NCBI RefSeq assembly: GCF_963678635.1
Contig: NC_087062.1
Location: 1,426,001-1,490,000, forward strand
Reading direction: 5' to 3'
Source of the DNA: Symsagittifera roscoffensis
Taxonomy: Eukaryota > Xenacoelomorpha > Acoela > Convolutidae
Length of the DNA stretch: 64,000 nt
In this document: piece by piece, positions 22,637-33,933 of the stretch
How positions within the stretch are numbered: position 1 is the first letter of the stretch
Layout: each line of letters starts with the position of its first letter
The notes under the pieces: generated by a model
What the model was told of the DNA's origin: nothing
The model's input: only the letters and a program-made list of their open reading frames with translations
The model's database searches: none
Program-made: the position numbers and the translations under genes

Positions 22637-23104
22637 ATGTCATTTAAAAATCTAGGAAACAAACAAACAATCGTTTTGCACAACTGTGAAATAGATAACA
22701 AAAAATACGACCTTGTAATCACACCTCACACACAAACAGTTGGATATATTAGAACAAAACGACAATCACTAAAAAGAAAAATAATAACTAAACAAAGACA
22801 AATAACACGAAAAAGATTTTCCAAAAATAGAAACGCATTCTCAGAATCAGAAGTCAGCAATTTAGACGAACTTTATAAATTAAAAGAATCTATAGATAAA
22901 AATTGCCCCATTCACGATCAATTATATTTTTCCGACTCAGAAGCAACTTCGAATTCATCAAAAAGAGGAAAAAGAAGAATAAAAAAGCAATATAAACACA
23001 AACCAGGACATTTATATAATTGGAATCAACCAATTAGACACATCGATAATTACCTATTAACAGTCATTAAACGAAAAAATGAGCCAAACACACACTCCAA
23101 GTGA
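22637..23104 (+). CDS. Basic ORF upstream of gag, 155 residues, unknown
   Basis: ATG-initiated and rich in Lys/Arg (QSLKRKIITKQRQITRKR near residue 40 and KRGKRRIKKQYKHK near 115), with an acidic/Ser patch between. This suggests an RNA-binding or nuclear protein. Its last 26 nt overlap the ATG of the next ORF (23079), which lies in another frame, so translation could pass by reinitiation or frameshift. It is not a standard gypsy domain. Confidence 0.5.
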   Translation: MSFKNLGNKQTIVLHNCEIDNKKYDLVITPHTQTVGYIRTKRQSLKRKIITKQRQITRKRFSKNRNAFSESEVSNLDELYKLKESIDKNCPIHDQLYFSDSEATSNSSKRGKRRIKKQYKHKPGHLYNWNQPIRHIDNYLLTVIKRKNEPNTHSK

Positions 23105-24341
23105 AGATAGTCCAGATGATGACGATATCTTCCCCTTCCTCGTAGATGCACCCACTGATAGAGGACAGCATATACTTTGCAAGAATTTACTACTAAATTT
23201 ATTTGAACCCGGAATTAGCCCATGTAAAGCAGAGTTCCCAGATGTAAAAATCAAAAGACAAATTATTGATCACTATCTGAAAGATATATGTAATTTGACA
23301 CAACACTACGGAATCTACACCATAGAATTTACCTCACCAAACCCGAATCACCGCAAATATGTAATTCAAACAGACGACCTTGATTTAGAATTTTCAAAAG
23401 TATTCTCAGAATACATAAAAAGCATACAATATCATAACTCACAAAGAGCAAACTCCATATTCACTAATGAAGTTTTTGCCATAATATATAGTTATATCTC
23501 AATATTAGAGAACGAAATTCCAATCCCAAGTGTCTCACCGACAGAGACATCCAAACATATAAAGGTACGACATGAAATCACACTAATTTCAACTTTTCTA
23601 CATATAATTAAAGAAAATTTTACTAAAGATGATGTTTCACAACATACAAAACATGACTTACAAAAAATTTTGGCATGGTTTATAATAGATTATTTTACAC
23701 ATAATATAGATTTAATTTCACAAGCAAGAAAAAATTTCAGACCTCAAAATTCAAACGATGATACCGCCATCACAGAACAGTCAGACTACGTTTGGGACCC
23801 CGAATGGTCTCATTATGCATTTATAAATATCCCACAATCAATTGCAAGTCAAGCAATAAGTACAATATCTTATACCAGAGATTATGTAAGAGTAGTACCA
23901 TTAACAATTGATGCAACACCATTAAACTACAATACATTTTTACCCGATACGCGAAATAACAACTTAAACTCGACCGTCATACACAATGAAAACCTTAATG
24001 GAACTAGGAACCTCACTCAACAAGATATTCAGACACCATCACACTTCATAAATGAAGAAATTGTCCAAACAACAACAACTACACAACAAAGTATTTCACC
24101 AATACGTCCAAATTTAACAACACCAAGAAATACAAACACTTCACTAGCACAGGTAACATTACAGTCAACCGTTAAACCTTCGGTTGCTCCAAAATATTCA
24201 CAAATGGATTATCAAACATATAGACCCATGACAATACCGTCAAAAACACGCAGAACGTTCACAAGAAACACTTTTGCGGAACACAATTATAATTACGCAC
24301 ATTCATCAAAAACAAACTATCCCCCCCCCCCGAAAAAATAA
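23079..24341 (+). pseudogene. gag-like polyprotein, N-terminal part
   Basis: A 420-codon frame with an acidic start (MSQTHTPSEDSPDDDDIF), a folded-looking central part and a Thr/Asn/Gln-rich C-terminal third. No domain is recognised in this part. It ends just after an 11-C run (24321-24331), and a one-base change in that run would join it to the next frame, which continues with Asn/Gln/Pro-rich linker and capsid-like sequence. It may therefore be the front of an unusually long gag broken by a homopolymer indel, or an independent protein. Confidence 0.55.
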
Positions 24342-26631
24342 TAAAAATCAGATAAGATCTCGATATTGGGATAACCCAATGGCAACAACCAATTCAGTAA
24401 ATTTTCAAACTAATTCACATCCTCCACAGGATCGTAGTGAAAATTACCCATTCTTTCAACAGAATAAAAATAAAAAACAAGCACCTCATCAAACGGATTA
24501 CCTATCCTCTGATGATGATTATTTACAACCAGATATATTTGCACCATACACTCAAGAATATCGTGGACAAGGAGTACAAAAACCGTATACATATCATAGA
24601 ATTTTTTCTCCACACCCAACAGATACACAAAATCAACAACCAATGCAAATGCAAAACCCAATTAATGCACAATCTTTTCAACCAATTCAGCCACAAAACC
24701 GAATGATTACACACTCGTATCAACCAACACAAATGCAAAATGAAATACCACTTCCATATTACCTTCAACAACACGAAATAACAAAAAATCAACTTTCGAA
24801 TTTTTCACAAATGCCAAATGCAGCAGAATCATTACAAATGGCAATGAATCCATACCTTATGGGTGGATAATCAATAACATCAAACAAACCATTAAAGGTA
24901 TTCACAGGAACAGACCCTGAATATTCTGTAGAAGATTATTTAAATGCAGTAACAGCAAATTTAATTTTAAATATAGGACCTGAACCAATTAATACGCCAC
25001 TACATCAAAATTGGATACATCGACGCACAGCGTTGATACAGACAACCTTAGACGGCGCAGCCCAAAAATGGTTTTCAGTATTGCCTATAGAAATAAAATC
25101 AAATTGGAAAAGATTTACACAAGAATTTTCAAAAATGTTTGACTCCGAAAGAAACAAACAACAACAAAGAGTTTTATGAAATGAAATTCGCAGATTACCA
25201 AATGAAACCATCAAACAATTAGCAGTACGTATCGAAACACTAGTTCGAAAAGCATACTCACTAAATACACACGACTACAAAAACACAAAAATGACAGAAA
25301 TCTTAATGATGACCTTAACACCTCAATTAAGGAAAATAGCAATAAAAAAGAGAGCATCCCATCCCTCCTCAATTCGAGAGCCCGATTTAGATTTTCGAAA
25401 ACTAGTAGACAAACTAGAGCAAGCGGAAATCACAATGAAACTTGAAGAAACAGAAAATCTGAAACTACAATATGTTAACCGTATTGAAACAAATACCACA
25501 AATATCAACAATATACAGGAATCAGATACAGACCTCGTTGAAAAAATCACTGAAATACTCAATATTTATGAAAAACACCCAAACTTTAAAGGCAAACCAT
25601 CTTTCAAAAAATGGTGTAATTATTGCCGACGATACGGACATAGCATTTCTGAATGTAGACAAAAACAACAAGATAATCAAAACAAACCTCAAAAATATAA
25701 AGAACCGAATAAATCATTCTATCAATACATGAAAAAAGATCAAAATCTACCGAACAAAAATGTATATAGCAACAACAGTTCAGGAAAACCACTTCCGAAC
25801 AATACCAATTACACGAGAACTCAATCACCATATAACTCAAGTTATAGAGGAAGATCACCAGAACGAAGAAATACACAAAATTCGTCACAAAATCATTACA
25901 ATAGACCAAATAGTCGAAATAACTACTCCAGATCAAATTCAAATACAACACAATTTGTTTCTAGATCTAATTCCCAATCAAGAAATAATTACTATCCAAA
26001 CAATCAATCACGAAACTCATCATACAATAGAAATAGAAACTACTCCAATAATCGAAATAGAAGTTATTCAAACAACCGAAACCAGAATTACCCGAACAGT
26101 CGATCAAGGAATAACTCATATAATAGATCAAACTATAACCGACCAAACAATAATTATCAAAACAAATCACGAAATAATTCACAAAATCGACATTCAAGTT
26201 ATAATAATCGTTATAGAAATTATTGCCAATCACCACACAGGAATAATAACCATTATAATAATTCTAACAATCGCCACAGAAGTAGTACACCTAAACATCA
26301 AAGAAATATTAATCAAGTACAATCAAACCCAGAAACAACATCAGACCCCCCAGGTATTGATGACACAGGAAATAACGAACTACAACTAAATCAAATAAAC
26401 TGTGAATCATCAGATTCAGAAAGTGATACAGGAAACACTATTTCCATCAATATGATAGCAGTCGAAAATGACTACGAACCTATTATATATGAACAACCTT
26501 TTTCAGCACATATATATGAAAATCAATTAGAATTCCTTCATAATTATTATATTGAACCCATCCATTCTACACAAACGGCACAAGAAACTAACGAAATCAA
26601 CACTACAAATCAATCCAATGAAAACGACTAA
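24274..26631 (+). pseudogene. gag capsid and nucleocapsid region, with two internal stops
   Basis: One frame holds a Gln/Asn/Pro-rich linker, then a Ty3/gypsy capsid-like region (EDYLNAVTANLIL, DGAAQKWFSVLP, IRRLPNETIKQLAVRIE). It continues with a CX2CX4HX4C knuckle (CNYCRRYGHSISEC at about 25616-25657), then a very Asn/Ser/Arg/Tyr-rich tail. TAA at 24868-24870 and TGA at 25177-25179 interrupt it; the longest uninterrupted part runs from 25180. The frame ends at TAA 26629-26631, and pol follows in the same frame. The Asn-rich tail of about 200 residues, with NNYSRSNS- and RNNS-type repeats, is unusual and would be disordered. Confidence 0.75.
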
Positions 26632-29115
26632 ACAAAATGCTTGAATACAAATCACATATATCAAAATATACAAAAAGAACACCCCAAAGAAAAAATTTGG
26701 ACAATACCATTTCTTTTAGAAAGTCCAAGAAACAAAGAATTTCAACCACCAGATCTTGAAATTGATTTTTTAATTGATTCAGGAGCAGAATCAAACATAA
26801 TAAACATTCCCACATGGAATGAGATAAAATCAATACACCCAAAACTAACGCCTCTTGAAACCTCCAGTAAACTAGCAACAGCACAAGGATCAACATTAGT
26901 AAACTATGGAAAAATTCAATTATTCCTTCTCCCCACAAGAACAATAGAGCAAAATAAAATTTTAAATAAACCATTTAAACAAATATTTCATATCACTGAT
27001 ATTAAACACAATATCATTGGAATACCATTTATCTCTAAATATATACCAACAATAAACATTTTGAATAGTAAAATACTAATCAAAGATAAATACACAAAAC
27101 CAAAAGACACATCCTTAACATTTTTTCAAAGATTAAATAAACAACCACCATTCTTTTCAAAATTTTATCCGATATATAATCAACAAAGAAAACGCCTGAA
27201 ACCACTATCAGGAAACATATATAATTTTTCAATAAAACAAGTTCACCAATATGATAAAAAACAAAACAAACAACAACTCTATATGTCAGATTTTGAATTC
27301 AAACTTATCCATAAGTTTTTCAAAATCACAATTTCATCCATAAAATATTTGAAAAACTCGAATTCAGATATTTTTTCTCTACATGTATACAACAATACAA
27401 CCTATCAAGTAACATTACCTTTAGGACTTTTAGGCTATTGCGAAACCAACGCTACGATATCACCAATACATGAAAAAGCATACCGCGTAAATAATATACT
27501 CCAATTATTAGATATTTGTCAATCCACAATTCTTAATGAAGAATTATCCATAAATAATATAATAGGTAATGAAAAAAGAAATACAGATTATTTCACAAAA
27601 ACTCCATATTTCAAACCTACATTCAACATAAGTAACAACACAGAGACTCAACAGAAGTTTTTAACAATGTTTAACTTTCAACATTCACAAATAACACAAG
27701 ACGAATTTGATAAATTAGCCAAACAACTAATAAAATATTCATCAGTCTATGCAACATCTAAATTTGATGTTGGCAAAATCAGTTCATCACTACACCTTCG
27801 GTTAAAACCTGACGCAGTTTTCAAAAAACAAAGAGCAAGTAAAGTACCAATTCATTTACACGATAAAGTGAACAGATTACTCGATATTTTAGAACAATAC
27901 AATATAATTTCACCGGTAAACAAAGAAGAACAACCAAAAGGTAACACATTTATCAACCCTGTTATCATCCTAGCAAAAGGAGAACCATTAAAAATAGTTC
28001 TAGACGCTAGATATCTTAATTCACTAATAGACGAAGCAAAATGCAATTGGCCTATTGAACCAATACAAGTTATTTTAACAAAAATAAACGGAAAATACTT
28101 TACAACCGCAGATATGAATAGTGCATATAATCAAATGCCACTAGATGAACAATCGCGACGCTTAACACAATTTGTTATTGGAAATCAGCAATATGAATTC
28201 AACCGCCTATTCTATGGAATATCCATAGGACCAGCAGCATTTCCAGCTTTTATGAGCAAAATTTTTCGACCACTAATACTTAAGAAAAACGCAATCACCT
28301 ACTTAGACGATGTTTTTATGCAATCACAGACAAAAGAAGAAATATTTAATGTTTTAGAACACTATCACAAAATACTTCAGAACGAAAATCTGAAGGCCGC
28401 TCCCGACAAGTCACACTTTTTTTTAACACGAGTTAAATTCTTAGGACATAATATAGAAAGAAAAACAATCACTCCATTAAAATCACGCATTGATGCTATT
28501 CAAAAGCTCCAACCACCAACAAACAAAAAGAAAATCCAAGAATTCCTTGGAATGTTAAATTTTTTAAGCAAATATGTCTATAAAATGCAATTATACCTAA
28601 GACCTTTCTATAATATACTTAGACAACAAAATACTTACACAACACTCTACGAACACTGGATAGCTAAATTCGGACTACCAGAAATTTTAGTTACAGACAA
28701 CGGTACAGAATTCATAAATAACGAAATCATCACATTATGTCATTTATATAACATCAAACACAAACCACGTACATCTCATGCACCTTGGACAAACGGCTTA
28801 GTCGAAGGTATGAACCGTTCACTACAAGAATATCTTAGATGTATCATCAATGGAAATGACACAAAATACACTGAATGGTCAGCAGATGTAAAACTATTTC
28901 CCTTAGCATACAATTCACAAATCACGACAACTTTAGGAATGTCACCATATGAAATGGTTTTTAATCAAAAGCCACGCAAACCAATTATGTTTACAGCAAA
29001 CTCTCATAAAAATGCACAAAGTTATTGTCAACCCAATAAGAACCAATTTGTTACAACTTACCTTTACATACACACGATGAAGATCATTTTCATCACCCAC
29101 AAATTCTTAAATTAG
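26632..29115 (+). pseudogene. pol: protease, reverse transcriptase, partial integrase (RNase H deleted)
   Basis: Continues gag's frame after TAA 26629-26631 with no obvious ATG, so readthrough or initiation elsewhere would be needed. In order: aspartic protease (LIDSGAESNI, near 26774); reverse transcriptase with the first catalytic Asp in TADMNSAYNQ (28112) and YLDDVFMQS (28300); the RT thumb (KIQEFLGMLNFLSKYV). Immediately after LRPFYNILRQQ, at about 28630-28650, sequence typical of the integrase core begins (HWIAKFGLPEILVTDNGTEF, then NGLVEGMNRSL). The whole RNase H domain, the integrase HHCC zinc domain and the first catalytic Asp are absent without a frame break. The frame ends early at 29115 because of an indel near 29037-29060. 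Confidence 0.88.
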
Positions 29116-29795
29116 CCTCCGGTACACACACCGAATGGATTTTAAACAGAGATAAAAAACACAATGAAATTTACCAAAAAGTAACAAAAAAGTTGTTACA
29201 AAGACAAAACATAAATGAACAAATAAATTCACGCTTTACACCAGCCTCCGATTTAAAAATTGGAACATTTGTTTTAATACCCAATTTTAACACTGAAAAA
29301 GGAATCTCTAAAAAATTACAACCACTTCGAAAAGGACCATACCAAATAATTGCCAAACCCACTGATGTCACATATAAAATTACCGACTCAAACAAAAAAG
29401 AAATTGTTCAACACCGAAACAACCTATTACCTTATTACCCAAAAGAATACGCACTACGCGAACTAACTCAATTATATTCTTTCACAGGTTTAAAGGTTAT
29501 TCAAAATAACCCACATACGGAGAATGAAACAAAGGAACAACATGACATTCATCTCGAGAACCAAAATAAAAAATCAACCACAACAAAAAACAATACAAAA
29601 AAGCTAGATCAAAATATACCTCAAGAAGAAAGAAAAAATAGAAAATTGACAGAAAAAATAATACCCCAAGAACAAATCGACAAATCAGAACATAGAGAGT
29701 CATCACGACTTAGAAATCAACCACGTAAAAACTATAAAACATTCATCCCACAATCTAAAATATTAAAGAAAGTCGAATTTCAAAAACAGCTTTAA
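29040..29795 (+). pseudogene. Integrase C-terminal domain and charged tail (shifted frame)
   Basis: Continuation of pol in another frame. It contains a GPY/F-type module (KLQPLRKGPYQIIAKPTD then VTYKI, about 29311-29380), which marks gypsy integrase C-termini, after the helical LLQRQNINEQINSRF segment. A Lys/Glu/Asn/Gln-rich tail of about 110 residues follows and ends TAA. I see no chromodomain. Confidence 0.8.
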
Positions 29796-30388
29796 TTTTA
29801 TATTTCATAATCTTTGCACCTCTGAAATATTTCGAACTTTCATTTTTCTGAATAACATGCTGACAAACACTCAACGATTCTAGTTCATAATTAGCCAATA
29901 GGATTCATCCAATCCGTCACTATCTCTAACTCTAACACAGATGAACTAGACGAACGATATTAAACTCCAGGCATATCTATAACTATAACTTTGCGACCTC
30001 CAGGTCAAAAATAAGCAAACCACTCCAACTTGACAACTAAAATAAATACCACCATAATATCATAACCCTCCCTTATCTAATAACTCAAAGATCAACAATA
30101 TTTCCCCAACTCCGATCTCAAATACCCCCCAAACAAATATGTTAAATTAGCCTAAAGTAAAAGAACGACCAATTTAATTAGCCTAAAGTATAAAAATCTC
30201 AAAAATACCCCAGATCACTTGACAAATAAAAATAAAGACAAAGAAGAGCTCCCGATCACCATAAAATTCGCCCCCAACAATTTTTCACAAAACTCAACCC
30301 ACTTGTCAAAAAACCAATAAATAATCCGACCACACTTGAAAATTGCCTCAAACAACAAAAAATATTCGATCGAGAAGCCATTTCTTAA
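29796..30388 (+). other. Retrotransposon post-pol spacer
   Basis: About 0.6 kb without a long frame. AATTAGCCTAAAGTA is repeated at about 30146 and 30177. Confidence 0.4.
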
Positions 30389-30619
30389 ATGCTCTTCTCT
30401 CGACCAGTCAACTTAATACTCAACATTTTCATAAACTTTTTAACGATATTTAAACTTTTAATCATATTTCTTTTTGATACCTTTGAATCTTTTGTAATAA
30501 TCTTAATTATTTTTTGCAATATTTTTTTAATTTTCTATTCCATATTTGAACTATACCTCCAGCTTTCAAAAGCTATTGACTATATCCACAGGTACGATTC
30601 ACAAAACTTATCTAAATGA
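30389..30619 (+). CDS. Small membrane-protein ORF 1 (76 residues)
   Basis: ATG-initiated and strongly hydrophobic, with two probable transmembrane helices (LILNIFINFLTIFKLLIIFL and FVIILIIFCNIFLIFYSIF) and a short polar C-terminus. Its stop overlaps the next start (ATGA at 30616-30619), the arrangement used for termination-reinitiation. It stands where an env gene would be in errantivirus-like elements but is much too short and has no recognisable glycoprotein features. Function unknown. Confidence 0.5.
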   Translation: MLFSRPVNLILNIFINFLTIFKLLIIFLFDTFESFVIILIIFCNIFLIFYSIFELYLQLSKAIDYIHRYDSQNLSK

Positions 30620-30804
30620 TACGAACCATTTTTAGTAGAACAGATATTTTTTTACTATTTGTAATTTTTATAACATTTCTATCATCCCTCATCTTGACAA
30701 TATGCAAATGTATAAAGAAAGCAATCATCACATTCGCCCTAGCAACAATCCTCCTAATTCTTTTTCTAGAAGAATACTATAATAAACATAAATTTTTCCA
30801 CTAA
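30616..30804 (+). CDS. Small membrane-protein ORF 2 (62 residues)
   Basis: Starts at the ATG that overlaps the previous stop. Two hydrophobic helices (IFLLFVIFITFLSSLILTI and IITFALATILLILFL) flank CKCIKK. The next frame begins a few bases after its TAA. It may be a remnant of a larger membrane protein or a genuine small protein. Confidence 0.45.
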   Translation: MIRTIFSRTDIFLLFVIFITFLSSLILTICKCIKKAIITFALATILLILFLEEYYNKHKFFH

Positions 30805-30811
30805 AAGAATA

Positions 30812-31667
30812 AATAAAAAGCCATCAAAAATTGCTAACCAACAATCACTCAGTCAGTCTTCACCGACATCATCCCAAAATAACCCAACACCATCTTCAAA
30901 TACCCAAAACCCCCAAACATCCACACGAATTTCTTTTCAAGATAACCCATATACCTTTGAAGAACGACACGCTCGCTTATCTGAACCACTAGAACCAGTT
31001 CAACGACAAGCACCTTTAAGCACTAACCGACACACAAGCTTACGAAAGTTTTAAAGAAAAATTTCAATTATTTTCACTAACCTTTCATTTCCTTGCACCA
31101 CATGAAAGAGATTTGCACTGCTCACACGACATTATGTTACGCACTAAACAAACCCACACATATACATATTATCGCTTCATACAAAATCACTTTGATCTAC
31201 ACACTCCATCAAGACAACCACACCACCGATTTCAATTTATTAACTCTAAGTACACTTCATCATTTTTTCTTAACTTCACATATTGCATCAAAGATACTAA
31301 CCTTCACGGTATTCTTCGCAATTATGATCCCATAACCCAAATGTATATTTTTTGTCCCATCACAAAGACCTTCAACGCAGAAGAATCCAGACCCTTCCTT
31401 ATCCCACATGAATTTGTTCAACCTATAGAAATCCCCATATTAGAATTCATCCACAACACTAAATATAACCACAAATTATATAATCTCATCCAAAACACAC
31501 CTTATGATTTTGCAGTTGGCACTGAAGAACTAAAAACCATTAAAGCACTTCAATTGCTTTGGCCACTGCTTCAAACTAAAAACATCATTCGCATACTAGC
31601 AAAGTTACTAACAAATTCCGACATAATCCACGACATCTTCCCCCACGATTTTTTCCCCGACGACTAA
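30812..31667 (+). pseudogene. Third large ORF after pol, unknown, one frame change
   Basis: The first part (30812-31050) is Ser/Asn/Pro-rich and probably disordered. Near 31035 the protein-like sequence shifts frame and continues to TAA at 31665-31667. That second part is mixed alpha/beta-looking, with no membrane segment and no match I know (for example RPFLIPHEFVQPIEIPILEF). In the second frame the first ATG is at 31092 or later. Because of the shift it is unlikely to be expressed whole from this copy. It is not a standard env or RNase H. Confidence 0.5.
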
Positions 31668-31670
31668 CAG

Positions 31671-31755
31671 GTAAGTATAAATTCTCATATTCTTAACTAA
31701 TAAATTAAAATAAAACACTAACCATTCTTTATCCGTGTTTTATTTAGATTTTTAG
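31671..31755 (+). other. Candidate small intron just after the third ORF
   Basis: CAG|GTAAGTATAAAT begins three bases after the stop codon, a near-ideal 5' splice site. A pyrimidine-rich stretch with acceptors TTTAG at 31747 and TTTTTAG at 31755 follows, with CTAAC-type branch sites between (TTAACTAAT and CACTAACC). Length is 77 or 85 nt. It could equally be the donor for a longer intron in the 3' region. Confidence 0.4.
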
Positions 31756-33257
31756 TCTTCATCTCACGATCATCTGCAAAATACACAAAAGAAAAATAAA
31801 AAATAGAAAACTTCTTCAAATTTTCCAAAACTCTAATAATCTTTTGCATCAGCTAAATTAAATAAAGTTCATACCAATGTAGTAATTTAATTTATAAATT
31901 ATTTCCCTAAAAGCAGTAATTCTAATAATAATAAAAATTTGTAACTTAATTTTTCCCCAAAACTAGCAGTAAAATTGAAATTCTATGTAGTAAATTGATA
32001 AGACGAAAATGCAGTACTAACTTTTTGATATTTCCATTCACTCGCACAAAAATTCTATCCAAACTCGCACAGCTCGCCCACGAAGAATTGTTTAAATAAT
32101 GAATTTCAGTTTCAAGCTTTCACACTCAACAACTCTAACACACGATAACAAGTTTCAAACTTTCCTTTAACCCGGTTGGAAAGGAATTATATACTAAACA
32201 AAACTAACCAACGCAGCTTACTAAACACCACAACACATAGAATAACAGCATGACTGAGAAAAGGAAACCAACGGTACCCAAACCGGATTAACCCAGTTTA
32301 AAACTGGATAATTTATTCTTTTGAAGACTATTATAAAGTCTAAGAAAGAAATAACAAAACACAAAAAAGTCGAAAGACAAACCCATACCAAAAACAATTT
32401 GATTTTTGAAAAAAGGACACAACCAACGAAACATAAGAAAAACCACAATAAACCCAACATAAAACGTTATCACACAACAGGACCCCTCACAGAAACCGCA
32501 CGAAATCATACTCCCACTCCTGGCCTAACCCACCAGAGAGGACGTCCGGAGCATGCTCTATAGCCGGCCTAACCCACCGCGCTACATCCACGCTTTGTGA
32601 CCACACTTCTATTTTTAATAAGAGGTACTCAAGGGTGAGTAACTCTTCAAAATAACCGAACTAAAACAAAAAGCTTTTGTGAAAACAACTAACCAAAATC
32701 ATAATTAAAACACCAAACTAATAAAAATTTTATAAAATGTAAATTATACCTTGCAGTATATAGATCAGCATACAACACCAAAGACGAACATCCAAAGACA
32801 AAATGACCCCACTACACTCGAAAAAGAATGGCCAACCACAATCAATATGCCGCCCACAATCACAACTCAAAGGATTTAGAGTACGACTTGACTTCGCAGA
32901 AAAGGACTTCATTGAACTAGAACAATGACCACCTCGATGTTCAAGTATACGTACAGATCCGAGTAACCAGGCATCCCCTCCACGCACAATCTCCACGCCA
33001 TTCCCAGACAAGGTCAACCCAAAAGAAGTTCTCTACATGGAACAGAAAAACCTGACATAGCCAACCATTCTGAAATCAGATTTGAGTTTGTTGCGAAAAC
33101 CCAGTCGTTGTCATGAGAAGACACAGCGATTGAATCTGGAACTTCTCTGACAAGAGAACCCAGAAGAATTATGATGTTCGCCAAAAACCAACGTCCATCA
33201 TCTATCCTTTGAATTGCAGAAAGACTATTCTAAAAAACTCTGTAAAACCCGGATGGG
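31756..33257 (+). other. Retrotransposon 3' untranslated region
   Basis: About 1.5 kb with no supported gene. A GC-richer part near 32500-33200 includes two GGCCTAACCCACC words (about 32522 and 32567). A weak purine tract GGATGGG lies just before the 3' LTR (33251-33257). A minus-strand frame at 32730-33017 is probably incidental. Confidence 0.5.
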
Positions 33258-33667
33258 TGGAACCTGATCTAAACTACATTTTATGATTGGATAAATTAGA
33301 TATTTTACCATTGTAAAGTGTTTAATATTAACCAATCATGATCCATTTAACTAACAACCCACTTATTTGTAAGTGCTGAAATTACTTGTAATTTCAGCAC
33401 CAGAGAGATTTGAATTTAACTTAGAAATTAGTTGACTCTCCAAGCGAACTTCAGCAGCCGCAATAAACCAGTATACCCTAGATCTATTGAGCCTAGCAGA
33501 GACTAGTTAAACAACCTGAGACTAGATAGTATAAGAGTAAGATTAGGATCGGTATTAGACTAAGAAGTTGCACGAATCTATCCGGCCGAAAATAAGATAG
33601 CGTGACGAGCAGACGGTGTACCCTATCCGAAATTACTCTATGAGTTAACCACATCGGTTATAACTCA
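33258..33667 (+). repeat. 3' LTR
   Basis: 410-bp repeat matching the 5' LTR except for two substitutions and a 2-bp insertion. It has AATAAA at 33462-33467 and is followed by the TTTG target duplication. Confidence 0.95.
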
Positions 33668-33933
33668 TTTGGGGGCCTTAATAGCTTTTTGCTATACTCG
33701 CTGGATTTGTTTGCAATACATTGGACAAAAATTTAGCAAAACCGTTTTTCTTGATAATAAGCAAAAAATTTGCTTCAAAAATAGGTACATCACAATTGAA
33801 AAAAATTCCCTAACGGTATTTACTGAGCGCCAACTGATTTTTATTTTTGTTACCTATATTTCTATGAAAAAAAAACGAAAGAAAATTGAAAAAACTCGAA
33901 ATAAAATTTCACTTGTCCGATCTGAGAACTTAC

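Larger units (their letters stand above)
20978..33667 (+). mobile_element. Ty3/gypsy-type LTR retrotransposon, 12.7 kb, defective
   Basis: The LTRs are 408 and 410 bp, begin TGGAACC and end AACTCA, and are flanked by TTTG at 20974-20977 and 33668-33671. The order is leader, small basic ORF, long gag-like frame with a CCHC knuckle, protease (DSGA), reverse transcriptase (YLDD), then integrase core, with RNase H and the integrase zinc domain missing. About 3.4 kb follows pol and holds two small membrane-protein frames and a further ORF. The domain order puts it in Ty3/gypsy; I cannot place the clade. It is antisense to the ceramidase gene. The plus strand is strikingly A-rich and T-poor through the coding part, unlike the flanking intron. 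Confidence 0.93.

Noticed and set aside
24301-24345. Programmed frameshift at the C11 run as an established fact
   Set aside because: Homopolymer length is the least reliable part of a draft sequence; reported only as a possibility.
25604-26389. Long alternative frames on both strands across the gag nucleocapsid tail
   Set aside because: They arise from A-rich, Asn-rich repetitive codons in gag, and their low-complexity Ile/Thr or Tyr/Phe compositions are typical of shadows.
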